A model generated the notes under the pieces. The model was not told the DNA's origin. It saw only the letters and a list, made by a program, of their open reading frames with translations, and searched no databases. From Marinobacter daepoensis DSM 16072 (lineage in GTDB: Bacteria > Pseudomonadota > Gammaproteobacteria > Pseudomonadales > Oleiphilaceae), in the NCBI RefSeq assembly GCF_000421165.1, contig NZ_ATWI01000011.1, forward strand, positions 62,001-126,000: a stretch of 64,000 bases of DNA. Direction: 5' to 3'. Shown here piece by piece: positions 35,175 to 44,207 of the stretch (position 1 is its first letter; each line of letters opens with the position of its first letter). Both the position numbers and the translations under genes were made by a program.

Positions 35175-35891
35175 TCAAATGGAGCGCTGGTTTACCCGCT
35201 CTGACAGGGCTTCGGCACTTTCCTTTCGTTCGGAATAGCGGTCCGTCAGGTAGTCGCTGCGATCACGAACGAGCAGGGTGAATTTTACCAGCTCCTCCAT
35301 GACATCCACGATGCGGTCGTAGTAGGGCGATGGCTTCATGCGGTCCTGGTCGTCAAACTCCATGAATGCCTTGGGCACGGAGGACTGGTTGGGGATGGTG
35401 ACCATCCGCATCCAGCGCCCGAGAACCCTTAGTTGGTTCACCACGTTGAAAGACTGAGAGCCACCACAAACCTGCATCACCGCGAGGGTTTTTCCCTGAG
35501 TCGGCCGAACGGCCCCCAGTGACAGGGGAATCCAGTCAATCTGGGTTTTCATGATGCCGGTCATCGAGCCGTGACGTTCCGGGGAACACCACACCATGCC
35601 CTCACTCCACTGCACCAGGTCGCGCAGTTCCTGAACTTTTGGGTGGCTGGCATCTTCGGCATCGGCCAAAGGCAGGCCGCGAGGATTGAAGAGGCGTGTT
35701 TCTGCGCCCATGGCTTCCAGCAGTCGGGCGGCTTCTTCTGTGACCAGTCTGCTGAACGATCGCTCACGCAATGAACCGTATAGCAGGAGCAGGCGTGGCG
35801 CATGCCCGGAGGTTGGCCCGTTCAGGTGGTTGTTGACGGTTGGCCGGTCCATCAGTGATGGGTCGAGGTTGGGTAGGTCCTGGGTATCCAT
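35175..35891 (-). CDS. arsH: Organoarsenical oxidase/NADPH-FMN reductase ArsH
   Basis: A 238-residue flavoprotein of the ArsH family: [25 protein letters not shown] (FMN phosphate loop GSLRERSxS), [25 protein letters not shown] and [29 protein letters not shown]. ArsH oxidises trivalent methylated and aromatic arsenicals to less toxic pentavalent forms. First gene of the minus-strand ars/chr unit, divergent from arsR over 90 bases that carry the presumed operator. Confidence 0.92.
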   Translation of the reverse strand: MDTQDLPNLDPSLMDRPTVNNHLNGPTSGHAPRLLLLYGSLRERSFSRLVTEEAARLLEAMGAETRLFNPRGLPLADAEDASHPKVQELRDLVQWSEGMVWCSPERHGSMTGIMKTQIDWIPLSLGAVRPTQGKTLAVMQVCGGSQSFNVVNQLRVLGRWMRMVTIPNQSSVPKAFMEFDDQDRMKPSPYYDRIVDVMEELVKFTLLVRDRSDYLTDRYSERKESAEALSERVNQRSI

Positions 35892-35932
35892 GGGCGGAAT
35901 CGTTCCTTTACGTCATCACGGTGTCATATTAA

Positions 35933-35958
35933 TATTCGAATAATCGCATATTCGAAAA
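35933..35958. promoter_or_regulatory. Presumed ArsR operator between arsH and arsR
   Basis: Two copies of TATTCGAA occur 16 bases apart: the perfect palindrome TATTCGAATA at 35933-35942 and TATTCGAAAA at 35949-35958, in an AT-rich spacer that separates divergent arsH and arsR. Dyads of this kind are typical of ArsR/SmtB operators, so it likely controls both units. Confidence 0.6.
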
Positions 35959-35981
35959 CCCATATATATTGGCTTGTTGAT

Positions 35982-36338
35982 ATGAAAGATCAAGTGTTCT
36001 GCCATCCGGTGTCGGTCTTTAAGGCGCTGAGTGATGAGCTGAGGCTGGCCGCGATGCTGCTTCTGTATCGCCACGGCAAGCTGTGCGTGTGTGAACTGAT
36101 GGAAGCGTTTGACGCTCCCCAGCCAAAGGTCAGCCGGCATCTGGCGTTGTTGAGAGAGGCCGGGTTGCTGGACACCGAGCGCCGTGGCCAATGGGTCTAT
36201 TATTACCTTAATCCGCTTCTTCCAGCCTGGGTAGTGCAGATACTGGAAGAAACGGCACACAACAATGCCGCACTGACCGAGAAAGCCCAGGCCAGATTAC
36301 AGGCCATGGCAGACCGCCCGGTGGCGCCGTGTCCATGA
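35982..36338 (+). CDS. arsR: ArsR-family transcriptional repressor
   Basis: A 118-residue winged-helix repressor. The arsenite-binding Cys pair lies in GKLCVCELMEAF, the recognition helix is in PQPKVSRHLALLREAGLL, and the wing is RRGQWVYYYL. It should release DNA when arsenite binds. It is the first gene of the plus-strand arsR-gapdh-arsJ unit (43-base gap). Confidence 0.93.
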   Translation: MKDQVFCHPVSVFKALSDELRLAAMLLLYRHGKLCVCELMEAFDAPQPKVSRHLALLREAGLLDTERRGQWVYYYLNPLLPAWVVQILEETAHNNAALTEKAQARLQAMADRPVAPCP

Positions 36339-36381
36339 TCAGCAACGGTAAACGGATTGCGGCTTCCGCAAGGAGAACGAC

Positions 36382-37386
36382 ATGAACAGGATAAAGGTAG
36401 GGATCAACGGGTTTGGCCGCATTGGTCGGTTGGCTCTGAGGGCAGCCTGGGGCTGGCCGGAACTGGAGTTTGTTGCGGTGAATGACCCGGGTGCTGACGC
36501 CAACACCCTGGCTCATCTGCTGAATTTTGACAGTGTGCATGGCCGCTGGCATCACGACGCCGTAGCCGGGGGCGATGGGATGGTCATCGACGGTCAGCGC
36601 CTCCGTGTGACTCATAATAAAGCCATTGCCGATACGGACTGGTCTGGCTGCGATCTGGTGATTGAAGCCAGTGGTGTGAACAAGTCGGTGGCGGTGCTGA
36701 AGGGGTATCTGGATCAGGGTGTGAAGCGGGTGGTGGTAACCGCGCCCGTGAAGGAAGCTGGCGCCAGAAACATTGTCATGGGCGTGAACGAACATACGTT
36801 CGATCCGGCCACCGATCGCATTGTGACTGCGGCTTCCTGCACGACGAACTGCCTGGCGCCGGTGGTGAAGGTGATTCATGAGGCGCTGGGGATCAGGCAC
36901 GGTTCCCTGACCACCATTCACAGTCTCACCAACACCCAGACGATCATTGATGCACCCCACAAAGATCTGCGTCGCGCCCGGGCCTGTGGCAGTTCGCTGA
37001 TACCCACCAGTACCGGATCGGCCACGGCCATCATCGAGATTTTCCCGGAGCTGAAAGGCCGCCTGGATGGCCATGCGGTGCGGATTCCGCTGATTAATGC
37101 GTCGCTGACGGATTGTGTGTTCGAGGTGGAGACTGCCACCGACAGGGAGACGGTGAACCAGCTTTTGAAAGAGGCCGCGGAAGGAGAATTGAAAGACATT
37201 CTGGGTTACGAGGAGCGCCCGCTGGTGTCGGTCGATTACAAGACGGACCCCCGCTCCTCGGTGGTTGATGCGCTCTCCACGCTGGTGGTTAATGGCACAC
37301 ATGTGAAGATTTATGCCTGGTACGACAACGAGTGGGGGTACGCCAACCGGGCGGTGGAGCTGGCCCGCAAGGTCGGGATGGCCTGA
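36382..37386 (+). CDS. Glyceraldehyde-3-phosphate dehydrogenase, ArsJ-associated type
   Basis: A 334-residue GAPDH. NAD motif [14 protein letters not shown], catalytic Cys in [15 protein letters not shown] (near residue 155), [15 protein letters not shown] and [10 protein letters not shown] are all intact. In ars operons this enzyme can use arsenate in place of phosphate to give unstable 1-arseno-3-phosphoglycerate, exported by ArsJ. Stop is followed one base later by the arsJ ATG, supporting this role over a housekeeping one. Confidence 0.9.
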   Translation: MNRIKVGINGFGRIGRLALRAAWGWPELEFVAVNDPGADANTLAHLLNFDSVHGRWHHDAVAGGDGMVIDGQRLRVTHNKAIADTDWSGCDLVIEASGVNKSVAVLKGYLDQGVKRVVVTAPVKEAGARNIVMGVNEHTFDPATDRIVTAASCTTNCLAPVVKVIHEALGIRHGSLTTIHSLTNTQTIIDAPHKDLRRARACGSSLIPTSTGSATAIIEIFPELKGRLDGHAVRIPLINASLTDCVFEVETATDRETVNQLLKEAAEGELKDILGYEERPLVSVDYKTDPRSSVVDALSTLVVNGTHVKIYAWYDNEWGYANRAVELARKVGMA

Positions 37387-37387
37387 G

Positions 37388-38599
37388 ATGAATTCGGCCA
37401 TCCGCCAGTATCTGGTGATTACCGGCAACTACTGGGCCTTCACCTTGACCGACGGCGCGCTGAGAATGCTGGTGGTGCTGCATTTCCACCAGCTGGGCTA
37501 CTCGCCGCTGGCCATTGCCCTGTTGTTCATCTTCTATGAGTTGTTCGGGGTGGTGACCAATCTGGTGGGGGGGTATCTGGGCGCACGCCTGGGCCTGAAC
37601 CGCACCATGAACATCGGGCTGTTCCTGCAGATCGTGGCCCTGCTGATGCTGGCGGTTCCGGCCGCTGCACTCACGGTGCCCTGGGTGATGGCGGCGCAGG
37701 CGTTGTCCGGCATTGCCAAAGATCTGAACAAAATGTCGGCCAAGAGCGGTATCAAGTTGCTGGTGCCGGATGAGCAGCAGGGCAGGTTGTACAAGTGGGT
37801 GGCGATTCTGACCGGCTCCAAGAATACCTTGAAAGGGGTGGGGTTTTTCCTGGGTGGCGTATTGCTGATGTCGGCGGGGTTCCGGGGTGCAGTAGTTGCC
37901 ATGGCGGTGGTGTTGGGGCTGGTCTGGCTGGCCAGTCTGTTCCTGCTTGGGCAGGACCTGGGCAAGAGCAAAGCCAAACCAAAATTCTCCGACATTCTGT
38001 CCAAGAGCCGGGCGATCAATGTGCTGTCTGCGGCCAGGATGTTCCTGTTTGGTGCCCGGGACGTATGGTTTGTGGTGGCTCTGCCGGTATACATGGCGAC
38101 GGTCTTCGGCTGGGATCATTGGCAAGTGGGTGGTTTTCTGGCGTGCTGGGTTATTGGCTATGGCTTTGTCCAGACGGTCGCCCCGCGCATTACCGGCCTT
38201 GCCAGTGGTAAGGCCGGAGCGGTGTTCTGGGCGGCGTTGCTGGCTGGTGTGCCTGCAGCGATGGCCGGTGCGTTGGTGGTGGGTTGGCCACCGGAGTGGG
38301 TGGTCATTGGCGGCTTGTTGCTGTTCGGTATCCTGTTTGCGATCAACTCTTCCCTGCACAGCTATCTGATTGTCCGCTACGCTCGGGGCGATGGCGTCTC
38401 GCTGGACGTAGGGTTTTATTACATGTCGAATGCGGCGGGCCGCCTTATGGGGACCCTCCTTTCCGGGTGGGTATACCAGGCCTGGGGGCTGGAAGCGTGT
38501 TTGTGGATCTCCGCGGCGCTGGTGGCCATGGCGGCCCTGTTGTCGCTGGGCTTGCCTGACCGGCGGGATGAAGCAATAGGAGAGCAACGCTTCGTGTGA
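37388..38599 (+). CDS. arsJ: ArsJ organoarsenical efflux MFS transporter
   Basis: A 403-residue major facilitator protein starting MNSAIRQYLVITGNYWAFTLTDGALRMLVVLHFHQLGY, a pattern I recognise from ArsJ. Twelve hydrophobic segments are apparent, with the typical GYLGARLGLNRTMNIGL loop. It would export 1-arseno-3-phosphoglycerate made by the adjacent GAPDH, an arsenate-detoxification route that needs no reductase. The start follows the GAPDH stop by one base, indicating translational coupling. Confidence 0.9.
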   Translation: MNSAIRQYLVITGNYWAFTLTDGALRMLVVLHFHQLGYSPLAIALLFIFYELFGVVTNLVGGYLGARLGLNRTMNIGLFLQIVALLMLAVPAAALTVPWVMAAQALSGIAKDLNKMSAKSGIKLLVPDEQQGRLYKWVAILTGSKNTLKGVGFFLGGVLLMSAGFRGAVVAMAVVLGLVWLASLFLLGQDLGKSKAKPKFSDILSKSRAINVLSAARMFLFGARDVWFVVALPVYMATVFGWDHWQVGGFLACWVIGYGFVQTVAPRITGLASGKAGAVFWAALLAGVPAAMAGALVVGWPPEWVVIGGLLLFGILFAINSSLHSYLIVRYARGDGVSLDVGFYYMSNAAGRLMGTLLSGWVYQAWGLEACLWISAALVAMAALLSLGLPDRRDEAIGEQRFV

Positions 38600-38714
38600 A
38601 TCGGGCTGTCGCTGGTTCCGGTAAGTTCATGGTGATCAGGCACCATCGTAGGATGTGAGTGTGGTGGTGTTTCGGGCTAGGCTTTGGGCATCCATCAGCC
38701 ATAAAGGCACCCCT

Positions 38715-39890
38715 ATGACCGGTTTCCTGCGGCGTTACCCTCTGCCAGTGATTGTGCTGGCCCAATTGTTTGGCACGTCCCTCTGGTTCAGCATCAATGG
38801 GGTTTGGTTGTCTCTGGCTGGAACGCTGGGCCTGGCGGAGTCGGACCTCGGGCGGCTGACGTTGTCGGTTCAGGCGGGCTTTATTGCAGGGACGCTGACC
38901 CTGGCGGTCACTGGCTTGGCTGACCGGTTTGGCGCCAGCAGGATTTTCCTGGTTTCCAGCGTTCTGGGTGCCCTGACTAATGCCGGTTTTGTTCTGGTGG
39001 CGGGCAACCCTCTGGTTGACAGCCTGTTTCGGTTTGGAACAGGACTGTGCCTCGCGGGCATCTACCCGCTTGGCATGAAGCTGGTGATTGCCTGGACACC
39101 GGCGTACGCCGGCGCGGCGCTGGCCTGGTTGGTGGGTATGCTGACCCTGGGTACCGCCCTGCCTCACCTCATGCGGGGCGTGACCCTGGGGATGCCTTGG
39201 GAGTGGCCGTTGCTGGCGGCCTCGGGGCTTGCCCTGGCGGGAGGGCTGTTGGTCTTCGGCTTGGGGGACGGGCCGCACCTCCCGGGAAGCCGTGGACGGC
39301 TGCCGCTCCGGCAAGGGCTGGCGGCTTTGCGTAGTCCCCGGTTTCGGGCTGTGGCGGGGGGCTATTTCGGGCACATGTGGGAACTGTACGCCTTCTGGAC
39401 GCTGGTGCCGTTGCTGATCGGGCGTGAGTTGGCACGACTGGGGCTGTCCGATGGGCTGCTGCCCTGGCTTTCTTTTGCGGTGATCGGAATGGGGGCGGCG
39501 GGCTGCATCGGGGGCGGGTACCTCAGTCGCACCCGGGGCAGTGCGTGGGTGGCCCGGCTGGCGCTGGTTACCTCTGGGGCTCTCTGTTTTCTATACCCTT
39601 GGCTGAACGGACTGCCTGCTATCCTGTTGCTGGGCCTTCTGGTGATTTGGGGGGTGGCGGTGGTGGCCGATTCTCCCCAGTTTTCAGCTCTGGCGGCTGC
39701 GACGGCTCCAAAAGAGGCCGTTGGTTCGTCGTTGGCGGTGATGAATGCGGTTGGTTTCGGATTGACACTGCCGGCGATCTGGATGACCAGCGGGTTGTGG
39801 TCTGAGTGGGGGATCTGGGTGGTGATTCTGCTGTTGCCCGGGCCAGTGTTTGGGGTGTGGTCTTTGGCGCGGGCCAGGGTGTCGGCCTGA
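38715..39890 (+). CDS. MFS transporter of unknown substrate
   Basis: A 391-residue 12-helix permease beginning MTGFLRRYPLPVIVLAQLFGTSLWFSINGVWLSLAG. The loop GLADRFGASRIFLVSS between helices 2 and 3 matches the MFS signature. The substrate is not deducible. It starts 115 bases after arsJ, in the same direction, but does not resemble ArsJ and need not belong to the arsenic unit. The longer frame upstream is unlikely; AAAGG lies 7-8 bases before this ATG. Confidence 0.8.
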   Translation: MTGFLRRYPLPVIVLAQLFGTSLWFSINGVWLSLAGTLGLAESDLGRLTLSVQAGFIAGTLTLAVTGLADRFGASRIFLVSSVLGALTNAGFVLVAGNPLVDSLFRFGTGLCLAGIYPLGMKLVIAWTPAYAGAALAWLVGMLTLGTALPHLMRGVTLGMPWEWPLLAASGLALAGGLLVFGLGDGPHLPGSRGRLPLRQGLAALRSPRFRAVAGGYFGHMWELYAFWTLVPLLIGRELARLGLSDGLLPWLSFAVIGMGAAGCIGGGYLSRTRGSAWVARLALVTSGALCFLYPWLNGLPAILLLGLLVIWGVAVVADSPQFSALAAATAPKEAVGSSLAVMNAVGFGLTLPAIWMTSGLWSEWGIWVVILLLPGPVFGVWSLARARVSA

Positions 39891-39924
39891 TACAATCGCC
39901 TGCTTTAACCTTGGCGGGACCACC

Positions 39925-41019
39925 ATGACGTTTCGAATTCTTCTGTTGTCTGCTTACGATGCGGCCAGTCACCGGCGCTGGCGCGATCAGTTGGTGACCA
40001 TGTTCCCTGACTACCACTGGCACGCCCTGACCTTGGCGCCCCGTTTTTTTCAGTGGCGGATTCGTGGTAACCCGGTGAGCTGGCTGAATGAGCCCTGTCT
40101 CGCGCAAACCTGGGATCTGGTGATTGCCACCTCCATGGTGGATCTGGCCACCCTCCGGGGGCTTCATCCCCACCTGGCAAACACCCCCTGCCTGCTTTAT
40201 ATGCATGAAAATCAGTTTGCTTTTCCGGTGAGTGGCCGGCAGCAGGGGCGTGTGGAGCCGAAAATGGTGAACCTCTACAGCGCTCTGGCGGCGGATACCG
40301 TGGTGTTCAACAGCGCCTGGAACCGGGACAGTTTCTTGCGGGGGGTGGAGGGCTTTCTGAACCAGATGCCAGACGCTGTGCCCCGGGGGCTGGTGCAGCG
40401 CCTGAAAGACCGGGCCCGGGTGTTGCCGGTGCCGATTGAGGATCGGCTGTTTACTGAATCGCCCAGAACGATTGACCGGGAGTGTCCGCACCTGCTCTGG
40501 AATCATCGCTGGGAATACGACAAAGGCCCGGACCGTCTGTTCGCGTTTCTGGAACAACTGGAGCAGCGACAGTGCGCTTACCGGATCAGTATTGTCGGCG
40601 AAGGCTTTCGCGGTCGTCCTGAAGCATTTGACCGGATTCACCAGAGATTTGGCGATCGTATCCTGCGCTGGGGGTTTCTGGACAATCGGGCAGATTATGA
40701 TCGGCTGCTTGGTACAGCCGACATTGTGGTCTCAACAGCGCTCCACGATTTTCAGGGGCTGGCGATGCTCGAAGCCATGGCCGCGGGTTGCCTGCCCCTG
40801 GCGCCGGACCGGCTGGCCTACCGGGAGTACGTCCCGTCTGCCTGTCGGTACGCAAGCCTGGAGTCAGACGTCATGGCTGAAGCGCATGCCGCGGCCGAAC
40901 GGTTGCAGCAGTTGTTGCGGCAACCGCCGGAGTTGCAGGTGCCGCATGACTGGCGAGCTTCAGAGCTCTGCCCGAAGTATCAGGCGCTGATTGAGGCGCT
41001 TGCTGCGCCGGATCAGTGA
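39925..41019 (+). CDS. DUF3524 glycosyltransferase, tRNA-queuosine mannosyltransferase-like
   Basis: A 364-residue GT-B type glycosyltransferase. Its N-terminal half (LLLSAYDAASHRRWRDQLV ... HWHALTLAPRFFQWRIRGNP ... LLYMHENQFAFPVS) is the DUF3524 domain found in eukaryotic QTMAN/GTDC1, which mannosylates queuosine in tRNA-Asp. The C-terminal half (NHRWEYDKGPDRLFAFLEQL ... STALHDFQGLAMLEAMAAGCLPLAP) is a Glycos_transf_1 domain with the Glu pair. The bacterial substrate is inferred by homology only. Overlaps the convergent thioesterase by 7 bases. Confidence 0.75.
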   Translation: MTFRILLLSAYDAASHRRWRDQLVTMFPDYHWHALTLAPRFFQWRIRGNPVSWLNEPCLAQTWDLVIATSMVDLATLRGLHPHLANTPCLLYMHENQFAFPVSGRQQGRVEPKMVNLYSALAADTVVFNSAWNRDSFLRGVEGFLNQMPDAVPRGLVQRLKDRARVLPVPIEDRLFTESPRTIDRECPHLLWNHRWEYDKGPDRLFAFLEQLEQRQCAYRISIVGEGFRGRPEAFDRIHQRFGDRILRWGFLDNRADYDRLLGTADIVVSTALHDFQGLAMLEAMAAGCLPLAPDRLAYREYVPSACRYASLESDVMAEAHAAAERLQQLLRQPPELQVPHDWRASELCPKYQALIEALAAPDQ

Positions 41020-41417
41020 TTCTGCTCCGGCACTTCGCGGATGCGACCGTGCTCGTCAATGGCTACGTATACGAAGAGGCCTTCGGTGACTTTGCGCGGG
41101 GTTTTGGAGGCGCGGTCCAGGGTCCAGACTTCAACGCTGATTTTCATGGAGCTGCGCCCGATGTCGACCAGCTCGCAGTAGCAGCCGACCTGAGAACCGA
41201 CCCGCAATGGTGAGAGAAACTCCATCCGGTCCATGGCGACCGTGGCATTGCGGCCTTGTGAAATGCGCCCGGCCATGGTTGCCGCGGCTATGTCCATCTG
41301 TTTGACCAGCCAGCCAGCAAAGACATCGCCGTTGGCGTTGGTGTCTGAGGGCAGAGGGACTACCTGCAGCATCATCTCGCCGCGGGGGGAAGGTTTGTCA
41401 TCGTCGTACGCAGTCAT
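41013..41417 (-). CDS. Acyl-CoA thioesterase, hotdog fold (YciA-like)
   Basis: A 134-residue hotdog enzyme. LPSDTNANGDVFAGWLVKQMDIAAATMA holds the catalytic Asp and the substrate groove helix; VAMDRMEFLSPLRVGSQVGCYCELVDIG is the sheet. YciA-type enzymes hydrolyse short to long acyl-CoAs. The start at 41417 (MTAYDDD) is preferred over the longer frame because the conserved domain begins there and AGG lies 10 bases upstream. Convergent with the glycosyltransferase. Confidence 0.85.
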   Translation of the reverse strand: MTAYDDDKPSPRGEMMLQVVPLPSDTNANGDVFAGWLVKQMDIAAATMAGRISQGRNATVAMDRMEFLSPLRVGSQVGCYCELVDIGRSSMKISVEVWTLDRASKTPRKVTEGLFVYVAIDEHGRIREVPEQNH

Positions 41418-41520
41418 CAGGGTCGCCTGTAGAGAAACTTGTGAATTGTTTTCCGTGCATGGTAACTGGCTGGCGGTGGTCTGCAAGAAAATTTGAACGA
41501 TGACAGCTGTATTTCAGAAT

Positions 41521-41554
41521 CTGTCATAAATCTGTCATGGAATCTCCATAGGAT
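41521..41554 (+). promoter_or_regulatory. Pho box and promoter of pstS
   Basis: CTGTCATAAATCTGTCAT at 41521-41538 is a full match to the PhoB-binding consensus (two CTGTCAT repeats 11 bases apart, centre to centre). The expected -10 hexamer lies 10 bases further at about 41549-41554 (TAGGAT). It therefore activates pstS and the downstream operon under phosphate starvation. Confidence 0.9.
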
Positions 41555-41613
41555 GCACTCATCGGTCAAGCAGATACCCACATAACGTCCACCGATACTG
41601 GAGACATAACGTG

Positions 41614-42660
41614 ATGAAATTGAAAGCTGCAATCGCTTCTGTTGCCCTGGCGGGCAGCATTGCCGCCGTGTCCACTCCGGCCATGGCTCGTGATACCGTC
41701 AACATCGTTGGTTCTTCCACGGTTTATCCGTTCGCCACCGTGGTTGCCGAGCGTTTCGGTCGTAACACAGACTTCCCGACTCCGAAGCTTGAATCTACTG
41801 GCTCTGGCGGTGGTCTGAAGCTGTTCTGCGCAGGTATCGGTACCCAGCATCCGGACATCACAAACGCATCCCGTCGCATGAAGAAGAGCGAATTCGAGAT
41901 GTGTCAGAGCAATGGCGTTAAAGACATTGTTGAAGTCAAGATTGGCGCTGACGGCATTGTCATCGCAAACTCCAAAGACGCCGGAAAAATGGATCTGAGC
42001 CTGAAGCAGGTGTTCCTGGCTCTGGCGAAAGAAGTTCCTGATCCCAAGGGTGGCGACAAGCTGGTTGCCAACCCGTACGAGAAGTGGAGCGACATTGACT
42101 CCAAACTGCCGGCCACTGAAATCAACGTGATGGGTCCCCCTCCGACCTCCGGCACCCGTGATGCGTTTGTTGAAATCGCGATGGAAGGTGGCTGTAAGAC
42201 CTTCGATTTCATCAAGGCCATGGACAAGAAGGAAATGAAGAGCGTCTGTCACAGCATGCGTGAAGATGGCCCGTTCGTTGAAGCCGGTGAAAACGATAAC
42301 CTGATCGTTCAGCGTCTGGCTCAGGACAAGGACACTCTGGGTATCTTCGGATACAGCTTCCTGATGGAAAACAGCAGCCAGATCCAGGCGGCCACCATCA
42401 ACGGTGTTGAGCCGACTCCGGAAACCATCGCTGATGAAGACTACCCGGTAGCCCGCTCTCTGTTCTTCTACATCAAGAATGCACACGTAGGTGTGGTTCC
42501 TGGTATCAAGGAATACGCTGAAGAGTTCACCAGCGAAGGTGCCTGGGGCGATAACGGATACCTGGTCGACGTTGGCCTGATTCCGAACCCGCGTAAAACC
42601 CGCATGGACGTTGCCAAGAACGTGCGTAAGCTCAAGCCGATGACTGGCAACGAGCTGTAA
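41614..42660 (+). CDS. pstS: Phosphate-binding protein PstS
   Basis: A periplasmic phosphate-binding protein of 348 residues. Signal peptide ends near STPAMA-RD, and the mature domain starts VNIVGSSTVYPF with the phosphate-contacting GSST and SGGGLKLF regions, then PPTSGTRDAF. ATG at 41614 follows an in-frame GTG; both are served by GGAG. It has internal cysteines (FCAGI, EMCQ, GGCK, VCHS), perhaps disulfides. Directly under a consensus Pho box, first gene of the pst operon. Confidence 0.95.
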   Translation: MKLKAAIASVALAGSIAAVSTPAMARDTVNIVGSSTVYPFATVVAERFGRNTDFPTPKLESTGSGGGLKLFCAGIGTQHPDITNASRRMKKSEFEMCQSNGVKDIVEVKIGADGIVIANSKDAGKMDLSLKQVFLALAKEVPDPKGGDKLVANPYEKWSDIDSKLPATEINVMGPPPTSGTRDAFVEIAMEGGCKTFDFIKAMDKKEMKSVCHSMREDGPFVEAGENDNLIVQRLAQDKDTLGIFGYSFLMENSSQIQAATINGVEPTPETIADEDYPVARSLFFYIKNAHVGVVPGIKEYAEEFTSEGAWGDNGYLVDVGLIPNPRKTRMDVAKNVRKLKPMTGNEL

Positions 42661-42687
42661 GCAGTCTGGGTGGTCAGGGATGACGAT

Positions 42688-42724
42688 AAAGAACGCGGGC
42701 CCGGACGGTTCCGCGTTCTTTTGT
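42688..42724 (+). terminator. Hairpin terminator after pstS
   Basis: An 11-bp stem AAAGAACGCGG / CCGCGTTCTTT with a 12-base loop, followed by TTTTG. It lies 28 bases past the pstS stop and before pstC, probably reducing expression of the permease genes relative to the binding protein, as in many pst operons. A second small dyad (GTTGAG ... CTCAAC, 42774-42795) follows. Confidence 0.75.
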
Positions 42725-42818
42725 TACGGCCCGATGAATAAAGCAGCCGCTAAACTGGCACAATAATAAAAACGTTGAGCTGGCTTTAACTCAACATTCA
42801 CACGATACAGAGAACGTT

Positions 42819-44207
42819 ATGCAAACGGCCAATCTGTTACCTCTGGTTCTGGTGATCGCCATGGTCGCCTATGCGCTGGCCTACATGAGGTCGCGCTCGG
42901 TAGCGGCACCGCTTGGCGGTATCCGGAACCTGAAAGCCTTGCCTTTTTACTATGCCGCCCGCGCGGCGTTGTGGTGTGCCATTCCCGCTCTGATCATTCT
43001 GGGTGCCTGGGCCGGTTTTGAAGGCAAGGTCATTCAGAATATGGTGATTTCCTCGCTGCCTTCTGAGTCGGTGCCGCAGACGCCGGGCGAGGCAAGCCTG
43101 GTTCTGTCCCAGATCAGCAATGTGGCGGCGGGCAAACTGGACCCGAATTTTGTACCTGCCGAGATAGTCGGCGCTGCCGATCTGCTTGGTCAGTTGCGTG
43201 CCCAGAGCAGCCAGTTCAAGACCACACTGGTTCTGTTGATTGCACTGCTGGGCGGCACCTTTGCCTGGACTCGGGTGAAGCCTCATATCAATGCACGTGA
43301 GAACGTTGAACGAACCCTGCGCTGGATCTTCTTCGTGTGTGCGGCCGTGGCGATTCTGACCACGGTTGGTATTGTCTTCTCCGTAATTTTTGAAACGGTC
43401 CGGTTCTTCGGCAAAGTGCCGATTACTGAGTTCCTTTTTGGAACCTCCTGGAGCCCGCAAACCGCTCTTCGGGCTGACCAGGTGGGGGCCGATGGCGCCT
43501 TCGGGATTATTCCGCTGTTTACCGGCACGTTGCTCATTTCATTCATTGCGCTGGCGGTGTCGGTGCCGGTCGGGCTGCTGTCGGCGGTGTATCTGTCCGA
43601 GTATGCCACCAAACCCATGCGGGCGACGCTCAAACCCATGCTGGAAATGCTGGCCGGTGTTCCGACGGTCGTTTACGGCTTTTTCGCGGCGCTGACCGTG
43701 GCGCCGTTTATCCGGGATCTGGCTGAGGGCATTGGCCTGGAGGCGTCTTCACAAAGTGCGCTGGCGGCAGGTCTGGTGATGGGGATTATGATCATTCCGT
43801 TTGTGTCGTCCTTGTCGGACGACGTCATCAACGCCGTTCCCCAGAACCTGCGTGACGGGTCTCTGGCGTTGGGGGCAACCCAGTCTGAGACCATGAAAAA
43901 CGTGATCTTCCCGGCAGCCTTGCCCGGCATTATGGGTGGGATTCTGCTGGCGGCATCCCGCGCCATTGGTGAAACCATGATCGTGGTCATGGCGGCAGGA
44001 CTGGCAGCGCACCTCACCGCGAACCCGCTGGATTCGGTGACGACGGTGACGGTTCAGATCGTTACTCTGCTGACCGGAGACCAGGAGTTCGACAGTGCCA
44101 AGACCCTGGCCGCATTTGCATTGGGCATGATGCTCTTTATCGTTACGCTGCTGCTTAACGTGGTCGCCCTGAAGATCGTTCGCAAGTATAGGGAACAGTA
44201 TGACTGA
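42819..44207 (+). CDS. pstC: Phosphate ABC transporter permease PstC (long form)
   Basis: A 462-residue inner-membrane permease, much longer than E. coli PstC (319). The extra N-terminal half (about 1-185) contains a hydrophobic helix, a periplasmic loop and a second helix. The conserved permease core begins near FGTSWSPQTALRADQVGADGAFGIIPLFTGTLLISF and holds the EAA-type loop ... GSLALGATQSETMKNVIFPAALPGIMGG. It pairs with PstA to translocate phosphate. Stop overlaps pstA start by 8 bases. Confidence 0.92.
   Translation: MQTANLLPLVLVIAMVAYALAYMRSRSVAAPLGGIRNLKALPFYYAARAALWCAIPALIILGAWAGFEGKVIQNMVISSLPSESVPQTPGEASLVLSQISNVAAGKLDPNFVPAEIVGAADLLGQLRAQSSQFKTTLVLLIALLGGTFAWTRVKPHINARENVERTLRWIFFVCAAVAILTTVGIVFSVIFETVRFFGKVPITEFLFGTSWSPQTALRADQVGADGAFGIIPLFTGTLLISFIALAVSVPVGLLSAVYLSEYATKPMRATLKPMLEMLAGVPTVVYGFFAALTVAPFIRDLAEGIGLEASSQSALAAGLVMGIMIIPFVSSLSDDVINAVPQNLRDGSLALGATQSETMKNVIFPAALPGIMGGILLAASRAIGETMIVVMAAGLAAHLTANPLDSVTTVTVQIVTLLTGDQEFDSAKTLAAFALGMMLFIVTLLLNVVALKIVRKYREQYD

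Noticed and set aside
37289..38587. A 432-residue antisense frame over arsJ
   Set aside because: Gln/His/Arg-rich translation typical of an antisense shadow; arsJ on the plus strand is clear.
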